A DNA stretch of 64,000 nt from assembly GCF_014650435.1 (NCBI RefSeq), contig NZ_BMUY01000001.1:744001-808000 (forward strand), in the 5' to 3' direction. Positions 42,697-50,443 of this stretch are shown in pieces (the first letter of the stretch is position 1; each line of letters begins with the position of its first letter). The notes beneath the pieces were generated by a model that was not told the DNA's origin, did no database searches, and saw only the letters and a list, made by a program, of their open reading frames with translations. The translations under genes and the position numbers were made by a program. Origin of the DNA: Streptomyces tendae (GTDB lineage Bacteria > Actinomycetota > Actinomycetes > Streptomycetales > Streptomycetaceae).

Positions 42697-42939
42697 CTAC
42701 GCGCCGATCTTCTGCTTCACCTGCGCCAGCGACGGGTTCGTCAGCGTCGAACCGTCGGGGAAGAGCACGGTCGGCACCGTCTGGTTTCCGCCATTCGCCT
42801 TCTCCACGAACGCGGCGGACTCCGGGTCCTGCTCGATGTTGACCTCGGTGTACGCGATGCCCTCGCGGTCCATCTGGCTCTTCAGCCGACGGCAGTAGCC
42901 GCACCACGTGGTGCTGTACATCGTCACAGTGCCCGGCAT
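42697..42939 (-). CDS. mrx1: mycoredoxin (Mrx1), glutaredoxin fold
   Basis: An 80-aa protein with the redox motif TTWCGYCRR (Cys about 11 and 14), cis-Pro TVPTVLF and the C-terminal SLAQVKQKIG helix. It reduces mycothiol mixed disulfides using mycothiol, as glutaredoxin does with glutathione. ATG 42939 gives the conserved start MPGTVTMYS; the longer ORF to 43023 is not conserved-looking. A perfect sigma-R promoter lies 62 nt upstream, so it should be induced by disulfide stress. Next to uvrD2 as in mycobacteria. Confidence 0.93.
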   Translation of the reverse strand: MPGTVTMYSTTWCGYCRRLKSQMDREGIAYTEVNIEQDPESAAFVEKANGGNQTVPTVLFPDGSTLTNPSLAQVKQKIGA

Positions 42940-43000
42940 GTCTCTCGTGCTCCTTCGGCGACTCGGGAAGCGGCGGCTCGGGATGAGGTCGCAGGAGGAG

Positions 43001-43027
43001 AACGTCCGTGACGGCGGGACCATTCCC
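43001..43027 (-). promoter_or_regulatory. sigma-R promoter of mycoredoxin
   Basis: On the minus strand GGGAAT (43027-43022), then exactly 18 nt, GTT (43003-43001). Full match to the sigma-R consensus with correct orientation toward ATG 42939. Confidence 0.87.
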
Positions 43028-43131
43028 GTCGAGCGTTCCGCCGCGTGACACCTGTCGCATCAGTACGACTATCGGTGCGTGCCTGTGGACAACCGACTCA
43101 CCCGTCTCGCGAGACCTGGCAGCATGGCGGT

Positions 43132-45339
43132 GTGACAGCAGCAACGCACTCCACCCTCTTCCCGCAGGTACCGGACTCGGCCGACGCGGTGCTCGAAGGG
43201 CTCGACCCCGAGCAGCGCGAGGTGGCGACCGCCCTGCGCGGCCCGGTGTGCGTGCTGGCGGGAGCCGGCACGGGCAAGACCCGGGCGATCACCCATCGCA
43301 TCGCCTACGGGGTGCGGGCCGGAATCCTCCAGCCCTCCAGCGTGCTCGCCGTCACCTTCACCAACCGTGCGGCCGGGGAGATGCGCGGCCGGCTGCGCCA
43401 GCTCGGCGCCTCCGGTGTACAGGCCCGCACCTTCCACTCGGCGGCGCTGCGGCAGCTCCAGTACTTCTGGCCGAAAGCGATCGGTGGCTCCCTGCCCCGA
43501 CTCGTCGACCGCAAGATCCAGCTCGTCGCCGACGCGGCCGCCGCCTGCCGCATCCGCCTCGACCGGGGAGAGCTGCGCGACGTCACCGCGGAGATCGAGT
43601 GGTCCAAGGTGACCCAGACCGTCCCCGCCGACTACGCCCCGGCGGCGGCCAAGGCCGGTCGTGAGGCGCCCCGCGACCCGGCGGAGATCGCGCAGCTGTA
43701 CGCCGCCTACGAGGACCTCAAGCGCGCTCGCTCCGTCATCGACTTCGAGGACGTGCTGCTGCTGACGGTGGCCGTCCTCCAGGACCGGCACGACGTCGCC
43801 GAGCAGGTCCGCGCCCAGTACCAGCACTTCGTGGTCGACGAGTACCAGGACGTCAGCCCCCTCCAGCAGCGCCTGCTGGAGCTGTGGCTCGGGGACCGCG
43901 ACGACCTGTGCGTGGTGGGCGACGCCAGCCAGACGATCTACTCGTTCACGGGAGCAACCCCCGACCATCTCCTCGACTTCCGCGTCCGCCATCCCGGCGC
44001 CACCGTCGTCAAGCTGGTCCGCGACTACCGGTCCACCCCCCAGGTCGTCCACCTCGCCAACGGCCTGCTCGCCCAGGCCCGGGGCCGGGCCGCCGACCAC
44101 CGTCTGGAGCTGGTCTCCCAGCGCGCCGCGGGCTCCGAGCCGGTATACACCGAGTACACCGACGAGCCGGCCGAGGCCGAGGGCGCGGCGCGCCGCATCC
44201 GCGAGCTCATCGACTCCGGGGTCCCCGCCGCCGAGATCGCCGTCCTGTTCCGCACCAACTCCCAGTCGGAGACCTACGAACAGGCGCTCGCCGACGCCGG
44301 GGTGCCCTACCAGCTGCGGGGCGCGGAGCGCTTCTTCGACCGGCCGGAGGTGCGCAAGGCCGGCAGCGCCCTGCGGGCCGCGGCGCGCTTCGGCGGCAAC
44401 GACTCCCTCCTCGATGACGTTGTCGACCTGCCCTCGCAGGTGCGCGCGGTGCTGTCCGGGGAGGGCTGGACGACCGAACCCCCGGCCGGATCGGGTGCCG
44501 TGCGGGAGCGCTGGGAGTCACTGGCCGCACTGGTCGGCCTGGCCCAGGACTTCGCCGCCGCCAGAGCGGGGGCCACCCTGAGCGATCTCGTCGTGGAACT
44601 CGACGAGCGTGCGGGTGCCCAGCACGCGCCGACGGTGCAGGGCGTCACCCTCGCCTCCCTGCACTCGGCCAAGGGCCTGGAGTGGGACGTCGTGTTCCTG
44701 GTCGGTGTCGCCGAGGGCATGATGCCGATCACCTACGCAAAGACCGACGAGCAGATCGAGGAGGAGCGCCGCCTTCTCTACGTCGGTGTCACCCGCGCGC
44801 GTGAGCGTCTGCACCTGTCCTGGGCACTGGCCCGGTCGCCCGGCGGCCGGCCGAGCCGCAGGCCCAGCCGGTTCCTGAAGGGGCTGCGGCCCGGTTCGGG
44901 CACCGCAGGCGGGCGAGCGGCCGCCGGGGGCTCCGGAGGCGTGGAGCGCGGGTTCCGAGGCGGCGCCGGCGGTGCCGCGGTCGCCGCGCCGAGACGGACG
45001 CAGCGGACACCGGCCCGCTGCCGGGTCTGCGGACGCACGCTCACCGACGCCGGTGAGATGAAGCTGATGCGCTGCGAGGGCTGCCCGTCCGACATGGACG
45101 AGGGCGTCTACGAGCGACTGCGCGAGTGGCGGGCGGTGCAGGCGGGACGCAGCGGACAGCCCGCGTTCTGCGTCTTCACCGACAAGACGCTGATGGCGAT
45201 CGCCGAGTCCGTCCCGGAGGACGAGCGGGAACTGGCCCGGATCCCCGGGGTCGGAGCCCGCAAGCTCAACCGCTACGGGGCCGACGTCCTGGCCATCTGT
45301 GCAGGCCAGGAGGGCGTGGGGCTTGACGGGGACGACTGA
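43132..45339 (+). CDS. uvrD2: UvrD2: SF1 ATP-dependent DNA helicase with HRDC
   Basis: A 735-aa 3'-5' helicase. Motifs: LAGAGTGKTR (I), VDEYQDVSPLQ (II), GDASQTIYSFTGA (III), LHSAKGLEWD (V) and VGVTRARERL (VI). The C-terminus has a zinc finger CRVCGR...CEGCPS (about 625-650) and an HRDC domain (VFTDKTLMAIAESVP and ARIPGVGARKLNRYG, about 680-720), the layout defined for actinobacterial UvrD2. GTG 43132 with CAGCAT ending 6 nt upstream suggests a leaderless transcript. It acts in DNA repair or replication and is essential for growth in M. tuberculosis. Confidence 0.93.
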   Translation: MTAATHSTLFPQVPDSADAVLEGLDPEQREVATALRGPVCVLAGAGTGKTRAITHRIAYGVRAGILQPSSVLAVTFTNRAAGEMRGRLRQLGASGVQARTFHSAALRQLQYFWPKAIGGSLPRLVDRKIQLVADAAAACRIRLDRGELRDVTAEIEWSKVTQTVPADYAPAAAKAGREAPRDPAEIAQLYAAYEDLKRARSVIDFEDVLLLTVAVLQDRHDVAEQVRAQYQHFVVDEYQDVSPLQQRLLELWLGDRDDLCVVGDASQTIYSFTGATPDHLLDFRVRHPGATVVKLVRDYRSTPQVVHLANGLLAQARGRAADHRLELVSQRAAGSEPVYTEYTDEPAEAEGAARRIRELIDSGVPAAEIAVLFRTNSQSETYEQALADAGVPYQLRGAERFFDRPEVRKAGSALRAAARFGGNDSLLDDVVDLPSQVRAVLSGEGWTTEPPAGSGAVRERWESLAALVGLAQDFAAARAGATLSDLVVELDERAGAQHAPTVQGVTLASLHSAKGLEWDVVFLVGVAEGMMPITYAKTDEQIEEERRLLYVGVTRARERLHLSWALARSPGGRPSRRPSRFLKGLRPGSGTAGGRAAAGGSGGVERGFRGGAGGAAVAAPRRTQRTPARCRVCGRTLTDAGEMKLMRCEGCPSDMDEGVYERLREWRAVQAGRSGQPAFCVFTDKTLMAIAESVPEDERELARIPGVGARKLNRYGADVLAICAGQEGVGLDGDD

Positions 45340-45351
45340 TACAAACTCGTC

Positions 45352-45392
45352 GAAAAAATAGTTTGCGCATGCCCCGGGAATCCCCATAGGTT
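45352..45392 (+). promoter_or_regulatory. WhiB7-type autoregulated promoter of wblC
   Basis: An A/T block GAAAAAATAG (45352-45361) abuts -35 TTGCGC (45363-45368); after an 18-bp spacer comes -10 TAGGTT (45387-45392). An AT-rich block just upstream of -35 is the known binding feature of WhiB7 acting with the housekeeping sigma factor. It starts 13 bp after the uvrD2 stop. Confidence 0.75.
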
Positions 45393-45503
45393 CTTGGTCA
45401 CGGGAACAGCGGCCTTCCCGGAGGCCCTGAATCCGTGTTGTACTTGCATATCCGCGGACTGGTTCGTCCCAGTCCCCCGAGACGCCGAGAGGAGGCGAGT
45501 CCA

Positions 45504-45836
45504 GTGATCAGCATCAACAGCAGCTTCATCGTCAGCTCCACCGCCAAAATGACCGATCGCTCGGCCGCCTCCCTGTGCACGCTCGGCGCTTCTCACTCGG
45601 GCACCGGTCTGTCCGGCATTCGTGCCGTGCGTCCGGCTGCCGCCGCCTCTGCTCCCGCGGGCCTTCCCATCCGCGAGCGCAATGAGCGACCGACCAAGGC
45701 ACTGGAAGCAGCAGTAGCGGCACAGGCGCAGGCCTATGCCTTTACCGCGACCGGTGCCGGATTCCGGAAGCAGACGACGCAGCACCACCTGATGTGGGCC
45801 TTCCGTGGGCCAGAACCCTGGAGTGATCCAGCCTGA
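45504..45836 (+). CDS. 110-codon leader ORF upstream of wblC
   Basis: GTG at 45504 has the strong ribosome site GAGAGGAGG about 9 nt upstream. The product is Ser/Ala rich (MISINSSFIVSSTAKMTDRS to FRGPEPWSDPA), soluble, with no recognised domain. It is the upstream ORF of the whiB7/wblC transcript. Its stop codon (45834-45836) sits between the two strands of a predicted antiterminator and just before the terminator, as expected for ribosome-mediated attenuation. Confidence 0.75.
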   Translation: MISINSSFIVSSTAKMTDRSAASLCTLGASHSGTGLSGIRAVRPAAAASAPAGLPIRERNERPTKALEAAVAAQAQAYAFTATGAGFRKQTTQHHLMWAFRGPEPWSDPA

Positions 45837-45900
45837 TCGCCGATCAGGCCGGCGCCTTCAGGGCCGCGGAACCCCACCCGGGATCCGCGGCCCTTCTGTT
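45801..45900 (+). terminator. wblC: transcription attenuator of wblC
   Basis: Terminator: GGGCCGCGGA (45861-45870) pairs with TCCGCGGCCC (45884-45893) and is followed by TTCTGTTTG. Antiterminator: TTCCGTGGGCC (45801-45811, inside the leader ORF) can pair with GGCCGCGGAA (45862-45871), 10 pairs with one bulge and one U-G. A small hairpin GCCTGATC/GATCAGGC (45831-45849) lies between. A ribosome finishing the leader ORF would mask 45801-45811 and let the terminator form; stalled ribosomes would let it read through. Confidence 0.78.
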
Positions 45901-46011
45901 TGTCCCCGAACGGGGGCGACAGCACGAAGGAGCCTCGGGACAAGAAAAGAACCCGGTACCAAGCCGCCACCCGGTCAACCGGCCGGAACGAACAGACGAG
46001 GAAGACCACCC

Positions 46012-46380
46012 GTGCAACTCGAAGCGCACGCCCCGTCCGTACCGCCTTCCGACACGATCCCCAAGCCCTGTTCCACGGAGGACTCCACCTTGACCCCGCT
46101 CACCGCGCTCACCGCGCTCGACGACGCCATCGAGAACCTCGGCGTGCCCGTCCCCTGCCGCTCCTACGACCCGGAGGTCTTCTTCGCCGAGTCGCCGGCG
46201 GACGTGGAGTACGCCAAGTCCCTCTGCCGCACCTGCCCGCTGATCGAGGCCTGCCTCGCCGGTGCCAAGGAGCGGCGTGAGCCCTGGGGTGTCTGGGGTG
46301 GCGAGCTGTTCGTCCAGGGTGTCGTCGTTGCCCGGAAGCGGCCCCGTGGTCGCCCGCGCAAGAACCCGGTTTCGGCATGA
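46012..46380 (+). CDS. wblC: WblC (WhiB7) multidrug-resistance transcription factor
   Basis: A 122-aa WhiB-family protein. The four Fe-S Cys are in VPCRSYDP, LCRTC and EACLAG (about residues 43, 66, 69 and 75), followed by the turn GVWGGELF and a C-terminal AT-hook RPRGRPRKN. It binds the housekeeping sigma factor and AT-rich DNA to induce ribosome-protection, efflux and modification genes after ribosome-targeting antibiotics. GTG 46012 follows GAGGAAG. It is directly downstream of uvrD2 and followed, by an ATGA overlap, by a small basic protein gene. Confidence 0.95.
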   Translation: MQLEAHAPSVPPSDTIPKPCSTEDSTLTPLTALTALDDAIENLGVPVPCRSYDPEVFFAESPADVEYAKSLCRTCPLIEACLAGAKERREPWGVWGGELFVQGVVVARKRPRGRPRKNPVSA

Positions 46381-46700
46381 ACACCGCAGGAACGATCGAC
46401 CGCCCCCTCACGTACGACCCCCAGAAGCAGGCCCCGATGAAGCCGTCCACCCACGACATCGCAGGCACCGCGCCGGAAGACTTCACCACCAGTGGCGCGA
46501 AGGACTCGCGTCAGAACAGGACCCGTGAAATGCAACTCATCCCAGAAGCCCTGGCACGTGCGCATATGCACGACCGCCTGCGTGAGGCCGAGCAGGAACG
46601 CCGGGCGCTGCGCCTGGCGACCGCTCGCCGGATGCAGCGCCGGGCGGAGCGCGCCTCGATGCGTGCCCGGCGGGCGCTGGCCATGGCGGTCATGCAGTAA
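46377..46700 (+). CDS. small protein translationally coupled to wblC
   Basis: A 107-aa protein whose ATG overlaps the wblC stop (ATGA). The N-half is Thr/Ala/Asp rich; the C-half is a long Arg-rich helix (ALARAHMHDRLREAEQERR then RRMQRRAERASMRARRALAM) that may bind nucleic acid or ribosomes. No known domain. Alternative internal starts exist at 46437 and 46530; the C-terminal helix would be kept in all cases. Coupling to wblC suggests it is made during antibiotic stress. Confidence 0.7.
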   Translation: MNTAGTIDRPLTYDPQKQAPMKPSTHDIAGTAPEDFTTSGAKDSRQNRTREMQLIPEALARAHMHDRLREAEQERRALRLATARRMQRRAERASMRARRALAMAVMQ

Positions 46701-46751
46701 CCGACACACCTGAAGCGGTGGTCTCCCGGCGGGAGACGAAGCTCCGCCCCC

Positions 46752-46783
46752 GGGGGCCGGTCCGTCCGAACGGACCGGCCCCC
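46752..46783. terminator. bidirectional hairpin terminator, wblC operon / AarF gene
   Basis: GGGGGCCGGTCCGT (46752-46765), loop CCGA, ACGGACCGGCCCCC (46770-46783): 14 perfect pairs. A smaller GTCTCCC/GGGAGAC hairpin lies at 46721-46737. Confidence 0.92.
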
Positions 46784-46806
46784 ACGGCGTGTTCGGCCCC
46801 GGTGGA

Positions 46807-48234
46807 TCAGGCCTCGGCGGCCGTCTCCTCCGCCTCGGCGGCGTTTTCGTCCTTCTCGGCGGCGTCCTCCTCCACTTCCCCGGCCCCGGCCCCGGCCTCG
46901 TCCTCGGCGAGGAACCCGGGCAGCCACTCCTCCAACTCGTCGCGCAGCCGAACGGTGGCCCCGAGCTGGCACAGCACACCGATGGTGCTCAGGGTCACGC
47001 GGTGGATCAGGAGGTACGCCGGCGGCAGGTTGAGCTGCTTGGCCAGCTGGTAGGCGGGGGAGCGGGGATCACCGATGCGGGCGGCCTGGCTCCGCATCCA
47101 GCCTCGGGTGAAGGTGAACGCGTCGACCCTGGCCGGCTCGATGATCGGCAGGAGGTAGTCGAGAACGGCGTCGGGGTCCAGCTCTATCGACTCCTTGACG
47201 AAGCCTTCCGCGCAGAGCATCTCGTAGACGGCCTCCGCCTCGCCGTCCAGCGTCATGCGCAGCGCCTCGCCGATGATCTCGGGCAGGCCGCCCGGGAGGC
47301 GGTCGACCGTGCCGAAGTCCAGGACGCCCAGGCGCCAGTCGTCCTCGCCCTGGGGTCCGCCGGGCAGCAGGCGGAAGTTACCGGGGTGCGGGTCGGCGTG
47401 CAGGAGCCCGGTGCGCGCGGGACCGGAGAACAGGAAGAGGGCCAGCAACTGACCGGCCCGGTCGCGCTGCTCCTGCGTGCCGTTCGTGATGATCTCCGAC
47501 ATCGGGATGCCGTCGATCCACTCGGTGATCAGCACCTGCTCGCACTGGTGGACGACGTCCGGCACCACGATGTCGGGGTCGTCGTCGAACACCTCGGCAT
47601 GCGTCCGCTGGGCCTGCGCCTCCAGGTCGTAGTCCAGCTCTTCCGAGACCCGGTCCTTCAGCTCCGTGATCAGCGGCTTGATGTCCATGCCGGGGACCAG
47701 CGGCCCGAGCAGACGGGCGAAGCGGCTGAGCTGGTTCAGGTCGGAGAGCAGGGCCTCGCCGGCGCCCGGGTACTGCACCTTGACCGCCACCTCACGGCCG
47801 TCGTGCCACACCCCCCGGTGCACCTGCCCGATCGAGGCGGCCGCGGCGGGCTTGTCCTCGAACTCCAGGAACAGCTCCTGCCAGTCCTCACCGAGCCGCT
47901 CCGCGAGCACGGCGTGCACGGTGCGCGTCGGCATCGGCGGCGCCGCCTCCTGCAGCTTGGTCAGCGCGGCCCGGTAGGGGCCGGCGACCTCCTCGGGCAG
48001 CGCCGACTCGAAGACGGACAGCGCCTGCCCGAACTTCATCGCCCCGCCCTTGAGCTCGCCCAGCACCTTGAACAGCTGATCCGCGGTGCGCTGCTGCAGT
48101 TGCTGGCCGACGATCTCCGCGGACTCGCCCACGATTCGCTTGCCGAGCCCCCAGGTGGCCCGCCCGGCGAAGCCGAGCGGAAGCGCGGCGAGCTTGGCGG
48201 TCCGGGTGACCGCCTTGCGCGGAAGATCAGACAT
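46807..48234 (-). CDS. AarF/ABC1/UbiB-family atypical kinase
   Basis: A 475-aa ABC1-family protein. Motifs: KFGQALSVFE (KxGQ, about 82), AAASIGQVHRG (Ala-rich loop, about 149), VAVKVQYPG (Lys about 166), HADPHPGNF (about 280) and LDFGTV (about 302). The C-terminus is Ala/Glu rich and acidic. UbiB-like proteins are ATPases linked to isoprenoid lipid biology. The M. tuberculosis homologue next to whiB7 (Rv3197) has been tied to macrolide tolerance. ATG 48234 has GGAGG 4 nt upstream and overlaps the ThiF stop by 8 bp. Confidence 0.92.
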   Translation of the reverse strand: MSDLPRKAVTRTAKLAALPLGFAGRATWGLGKRIVGESAEIVGQQLQQRTADQLFKVLGELKGGAMKFGQALSVFESALPEEVAGPYRAALTKLQEAAPPMPTRTVHAVLAERLGEDWQELFLEFEDKPAAAASIGQVHRGVWHDGREVAVKVQYPGAGEALLSDLNQLSRFARLLGPLVPGMDIKPLITELKDRVSEELDYDLEAQAQRTHAEVFDDDPDIVVPDVVHQCEQVLITEWIDGIPMSEIITNGTQEQRDRAGQLLALFLFSGPARTGLLHADPHPGNFRLLPGGPQGEDDWRLGVLDFGTVDRLPGGLPEIIGEALRMTLDGEAEAVYEMLCAEGFVKESIELDPDAVLDYLLPIIEPARVDAFTFTRGWMRSQAARIGDPRSPAYQLAKQLNLPPAYLLIHRVTLSTIGVLCQLGATVRLRDELEEWLPGFLAEDEAGAGAGEVEEDAAEKDENAAEAEETAAEA

Positions 48235-49441
48235 GCGCCCTCCAAGTCCCAGCCGGCCGTGTCGGTTCCGCCTCGTGGCGTACTTCCGTTGACGGCCCTT
48301 GCCCCGCCATTGTCGCGCGCCGCACCCCGTCCTCGGGGATGTGTTCTTGCCTACCCTTCTCGGCCGCTCCGCACGGGCACCCGGGATGGGGCCCGACCGG
48401 TCGCACCTGCCATCGCAGACCGGGCAGCGCGACCTCCCAGCGCGCACCGGTGCTCGACGGCGTCCGGCCGTCCAGGAAGGCGAGCGCGTGAGCCGCCGCG
48501 AACCCGGCGACGGTCGTCGCGAGGGTGAGGTCGCAGGGCGGTACCCGGCGCTGCCGGCCGGAACGCCACTGCGCGACGAGCCGCGGCCAGGCCGGGTCCC
48601 GGTCGGTGCGGTCGGCGTGCAGGCATCCGGCGCACCCCGTCTCGCCGGGCAGGACGAGAGGGCCGACGACACCGGTTCCCTCCACGACCCCGGCGTACAG
48701 GTGGGGCGTGCCGGAGGCCATCAGGGATTCAGCGGCGGCGGGGTCGGGCGTGTGCACCGAGACGTCGTCGCGCGGGGCGAGGACCACCAGGGAGAGGCCC
48801 GGGGCGTCTGCCTCGGGCGGTGTCGTCGGGCCCCGGCGCGGCGGCCGGTCGGGGGCGGCCCGGCGGACGACACGGCGGGCCGTCTCGTCCCGGCGGTCGC
48901 CGACGGACTCGGCGGGCAGGCCGCCCGGAGCGACGTCCCACGGCTCGACGCGTCCGCCGTCGCGCACGTCGATCCCGCCGACGCCCGCGCCCGACAACAG
49001 CCCCGCCAGTACCGCACCCACTCGTCCCGCACCCCGCACACCCACCCGCAGGGCCCGCCGGGCGGCCAGGTGTCTGATCGCGTCGCCCGGATCCGAGGTG
49101 GTCAGGGAGAGGGAGGCCAGGTCGGGTCGGAGCCGGTCGAGGACCTCCTTCTTCGCCCGCAGGGCGTCGGCGGCCGGCCCGCCGCCCCGGGAGTCGTCGA
49201 GGAGACCGGCCCGCGCCAGTCGCTCCACGACCCGGTCGACATGCCCGTCCGGCAGGTCCATGCGCTGCCCCGCCTCCCGCAGGAGCGCCGGGCCACGGGT
49301 GCCGTTGAGCAGTTCGAGGAAACTGCCCGTCGCCGTGTCCACCGGGGCCAGCGTCAGTGCGTGCGCCGGTGTCATCCCGAACTGCACGGTGTTCAGGTCG
49401 CGCCAGCCGCGCTTGAGCGCGGGCTTCACCATCGGATGCAT
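48227..49441 (-). CDS. ThiF/E1-like adenylyltransferase-family protein
   Basis: A 404-aa protein. Residues 1-120 resemble the N-terminal domain of TOMM-type E1 proteins (LELLNGTRGPALLREAGQRM, WDLLDD-like helix pair), and a Rossmann core follows (LRVGVRGAGRVGAVLAGLL, about 132-150, with GAGxVG). Zinc ligands may be GCAGCLHADRTDRD (about 275-288) and HPGCPCGA (about 360). The nucleotide loop is unusual (GAGRVG rather than GAGGLG) and no catalytic Cys is apparent, so adenylating activity is uncertain. It is translationally coupled to the AarF gene by an 8-bp overlap. Confidence 0.75.
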   Translation of the reverse strand: MHPMVKPALKRGWRDLNTVQFGMTPAHALTLAPVDTATGSFLELLNGTRGPALLREAGQRMDLPDGHVDRVVERLARAGLLDDSRGGGPAADALRAKKEVLDRLRPDLASLSLTTSDPGDAIRHLAARRALRVGVRGAGRVGAVLAGLLSGAGVGGIDVRDGGRVEPWDVAPGGLPAESVGDRRDETARRVVRRAAPDRPPRRGPTTPPEADAPGLSLVVLAPRDDVSVHTPDPAAAESLMASGTPHLYAGVVEGTGVVGPLVLPGETGCAGCLHADRTDRDPAWPRLVAQWRSGRQRRVPPCDLTLATTVAGFAAAHALAFLDGRTPSSTGARWEVALPGLRWQVRPVGPHPGCPCGAAEKGRQEHIPEDGVRRATMAGQGPSTEVRHEAEPTRPAGTWRAHV

Positions 49442-49603
49442 GCCAGGTCCCCCGTACGTGTTGAGTATGGCCGGCCTCGCCGGCGCGCGTCACCCCGTGT
49501 CCGGCTGCGGAGTCGTCGCCGCATCCGGGCGCGGATCCGGCGACGGGAGCCAGCATGCCCGGATGCGCTCGGAGGCGTCGAAAGTTGTCCACAGGCAGTG
49601 GGT

Positions 49604-49618
49604 ATTCGTCGTACGAAT
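49604..49618. promoter_or_regulatory. inverted repeat ATTCGT-N3-ACGAAT in a divergent promoter region
   Basis: Arms 49604-49609 and 49613-49618. It lies between the ThiF gene (minus) and the metallopeptidase gene (plus), about 90 bp before the latter. Candidate operator; no regulator known. Confidence 0.4.
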
Positions 49619-49708
49619 CAGCCGCGCATCTGCCAGGACGAGTGGCGGATCGGCACCGATGCGTCCCGGAGCCGGGACTTCCCCGTGTGCAGCGGGTAAC
49701 GTCGTGGC

Positions 49709-50305
49709 GTGTCCGCCGACCCACTGCACCGCGCCGGGGCGCCCCCGCGCACACCGACGAATCCGCCTCCGAACGGCTCGGGGACGAGCCCGATCGAGGT
49801 GCGCAGGAGCACCCGGCGACGCCGGACGGTATCCGCGTACCGCGAGGGCGATCGCACCGTCGTGCTGATCCCCGCCCGGATGTCCGAGGCCGAGGAGCAA
49901 CGCTGGGTGAGCGTCATGCTGGACAAGCTGGCCGCCCAGGAGAGCAAGCGCGTCCTAGGCGACGCCGAGCTGGCCGAGCGTGCCGGGCGCCTGTCGGGGC
50001 AGTACTTCGAGGGCCGGGCCCGCCCCACCTCGGTCCGCTGGGTCACCAACCAGAACACCCGCTGGGGGTCGTGCACCCCGTCCGAGGGAAGCATCCGGCT
50101 GTCGCACCGCCTCCAGGGCATGCCCGAGTACGTCGTCGACTACGTCCTCCTGCACGAGCTGGCGCATCTGCTGGTCCCCGGACACGGGCCCCGGTTCTGG
50201 CGGCTCCTGGAGGCATATCCGCGCACCGAGCGCGCCAAGGGCTACCTGGAGGGTGTGGTCGCCGCGGACCGGCTGCCGCACGTACCCGGCGCCCGCAGCG
50301 AGTAG
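49709..50305 (+). CDS. YgjP/M48-type zinc metallopeptidase
   Basis: A 198-aa protein with the WLM/YgjP pattern: RWVTNQNTRWGSCTPSEGSIRLSHRL (in outline, about 110-135) then VLLHELAHLLVPGHGPRFWRLL, which holds HELAH (about 150) and the third His in GHGPRFW (about 159). It is probably a cytosolic zinc peptidase; no substrate is known. GTG 49709 follows TAACGT by 6 nt, so the transcript should be leaderless. Residues 1-35 are Pro/Arg rich. Confidence 0.85.
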   Translation: MSADPLHRAGAPPRTPTNPPPNGSGTSPIEVRRSTRRRRTVSAYREGDRTVVLIPARMSEAEEQRWVSVMLDKLAAQESKRVLGDAELAERAGRLSGQYFEGRARPTSVRWVTNQNTRWGSCTPSEGSIRLSHRLQGMPEYVVDYVLLHELAHLLVPGHGPRFWRLLEAYPRTERAKGYLEGVVAADRLPHVPGARSE

Positions 50306-50379
50306 CGGACGCGAGCCCGGCGGCCGTCCGGCACGGCCGCGCACGGGTTTCGTACCGGGTCTGTACCGACTTCCTCCGG

Positions 50380-50401
50380 TGTCGGTGTTTGCCGTTAGCC
50401 T
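50380..50401 (+). promoter_or_regulatory. PafBC/RecA-NDp-type promoter of the TerD/AIM24 operon
   Basis: TGTCGGTG (50380-50387), 8 nt, TAGCCT (50396-50401): the upstream element is a perfect TGTCRGTG and the -10 equals that of adnB, with the same spacing. ATG 50444 is about 36 nt after the predicted start of transcription. Confidence 0.75.
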
Positions 50402-50443
50402 GTCGCGACGCACTCGCATTCGGATGGGGGACGGTCGTAACGC

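Noticed and set aside
43054..43125. PafBC-type promoter for uvrD2
   Set aside because: TGTCGCAT and TATCGG occur but the upstream element has several mismatches and the spacing is off; only the CAGCAT -10 is supported.
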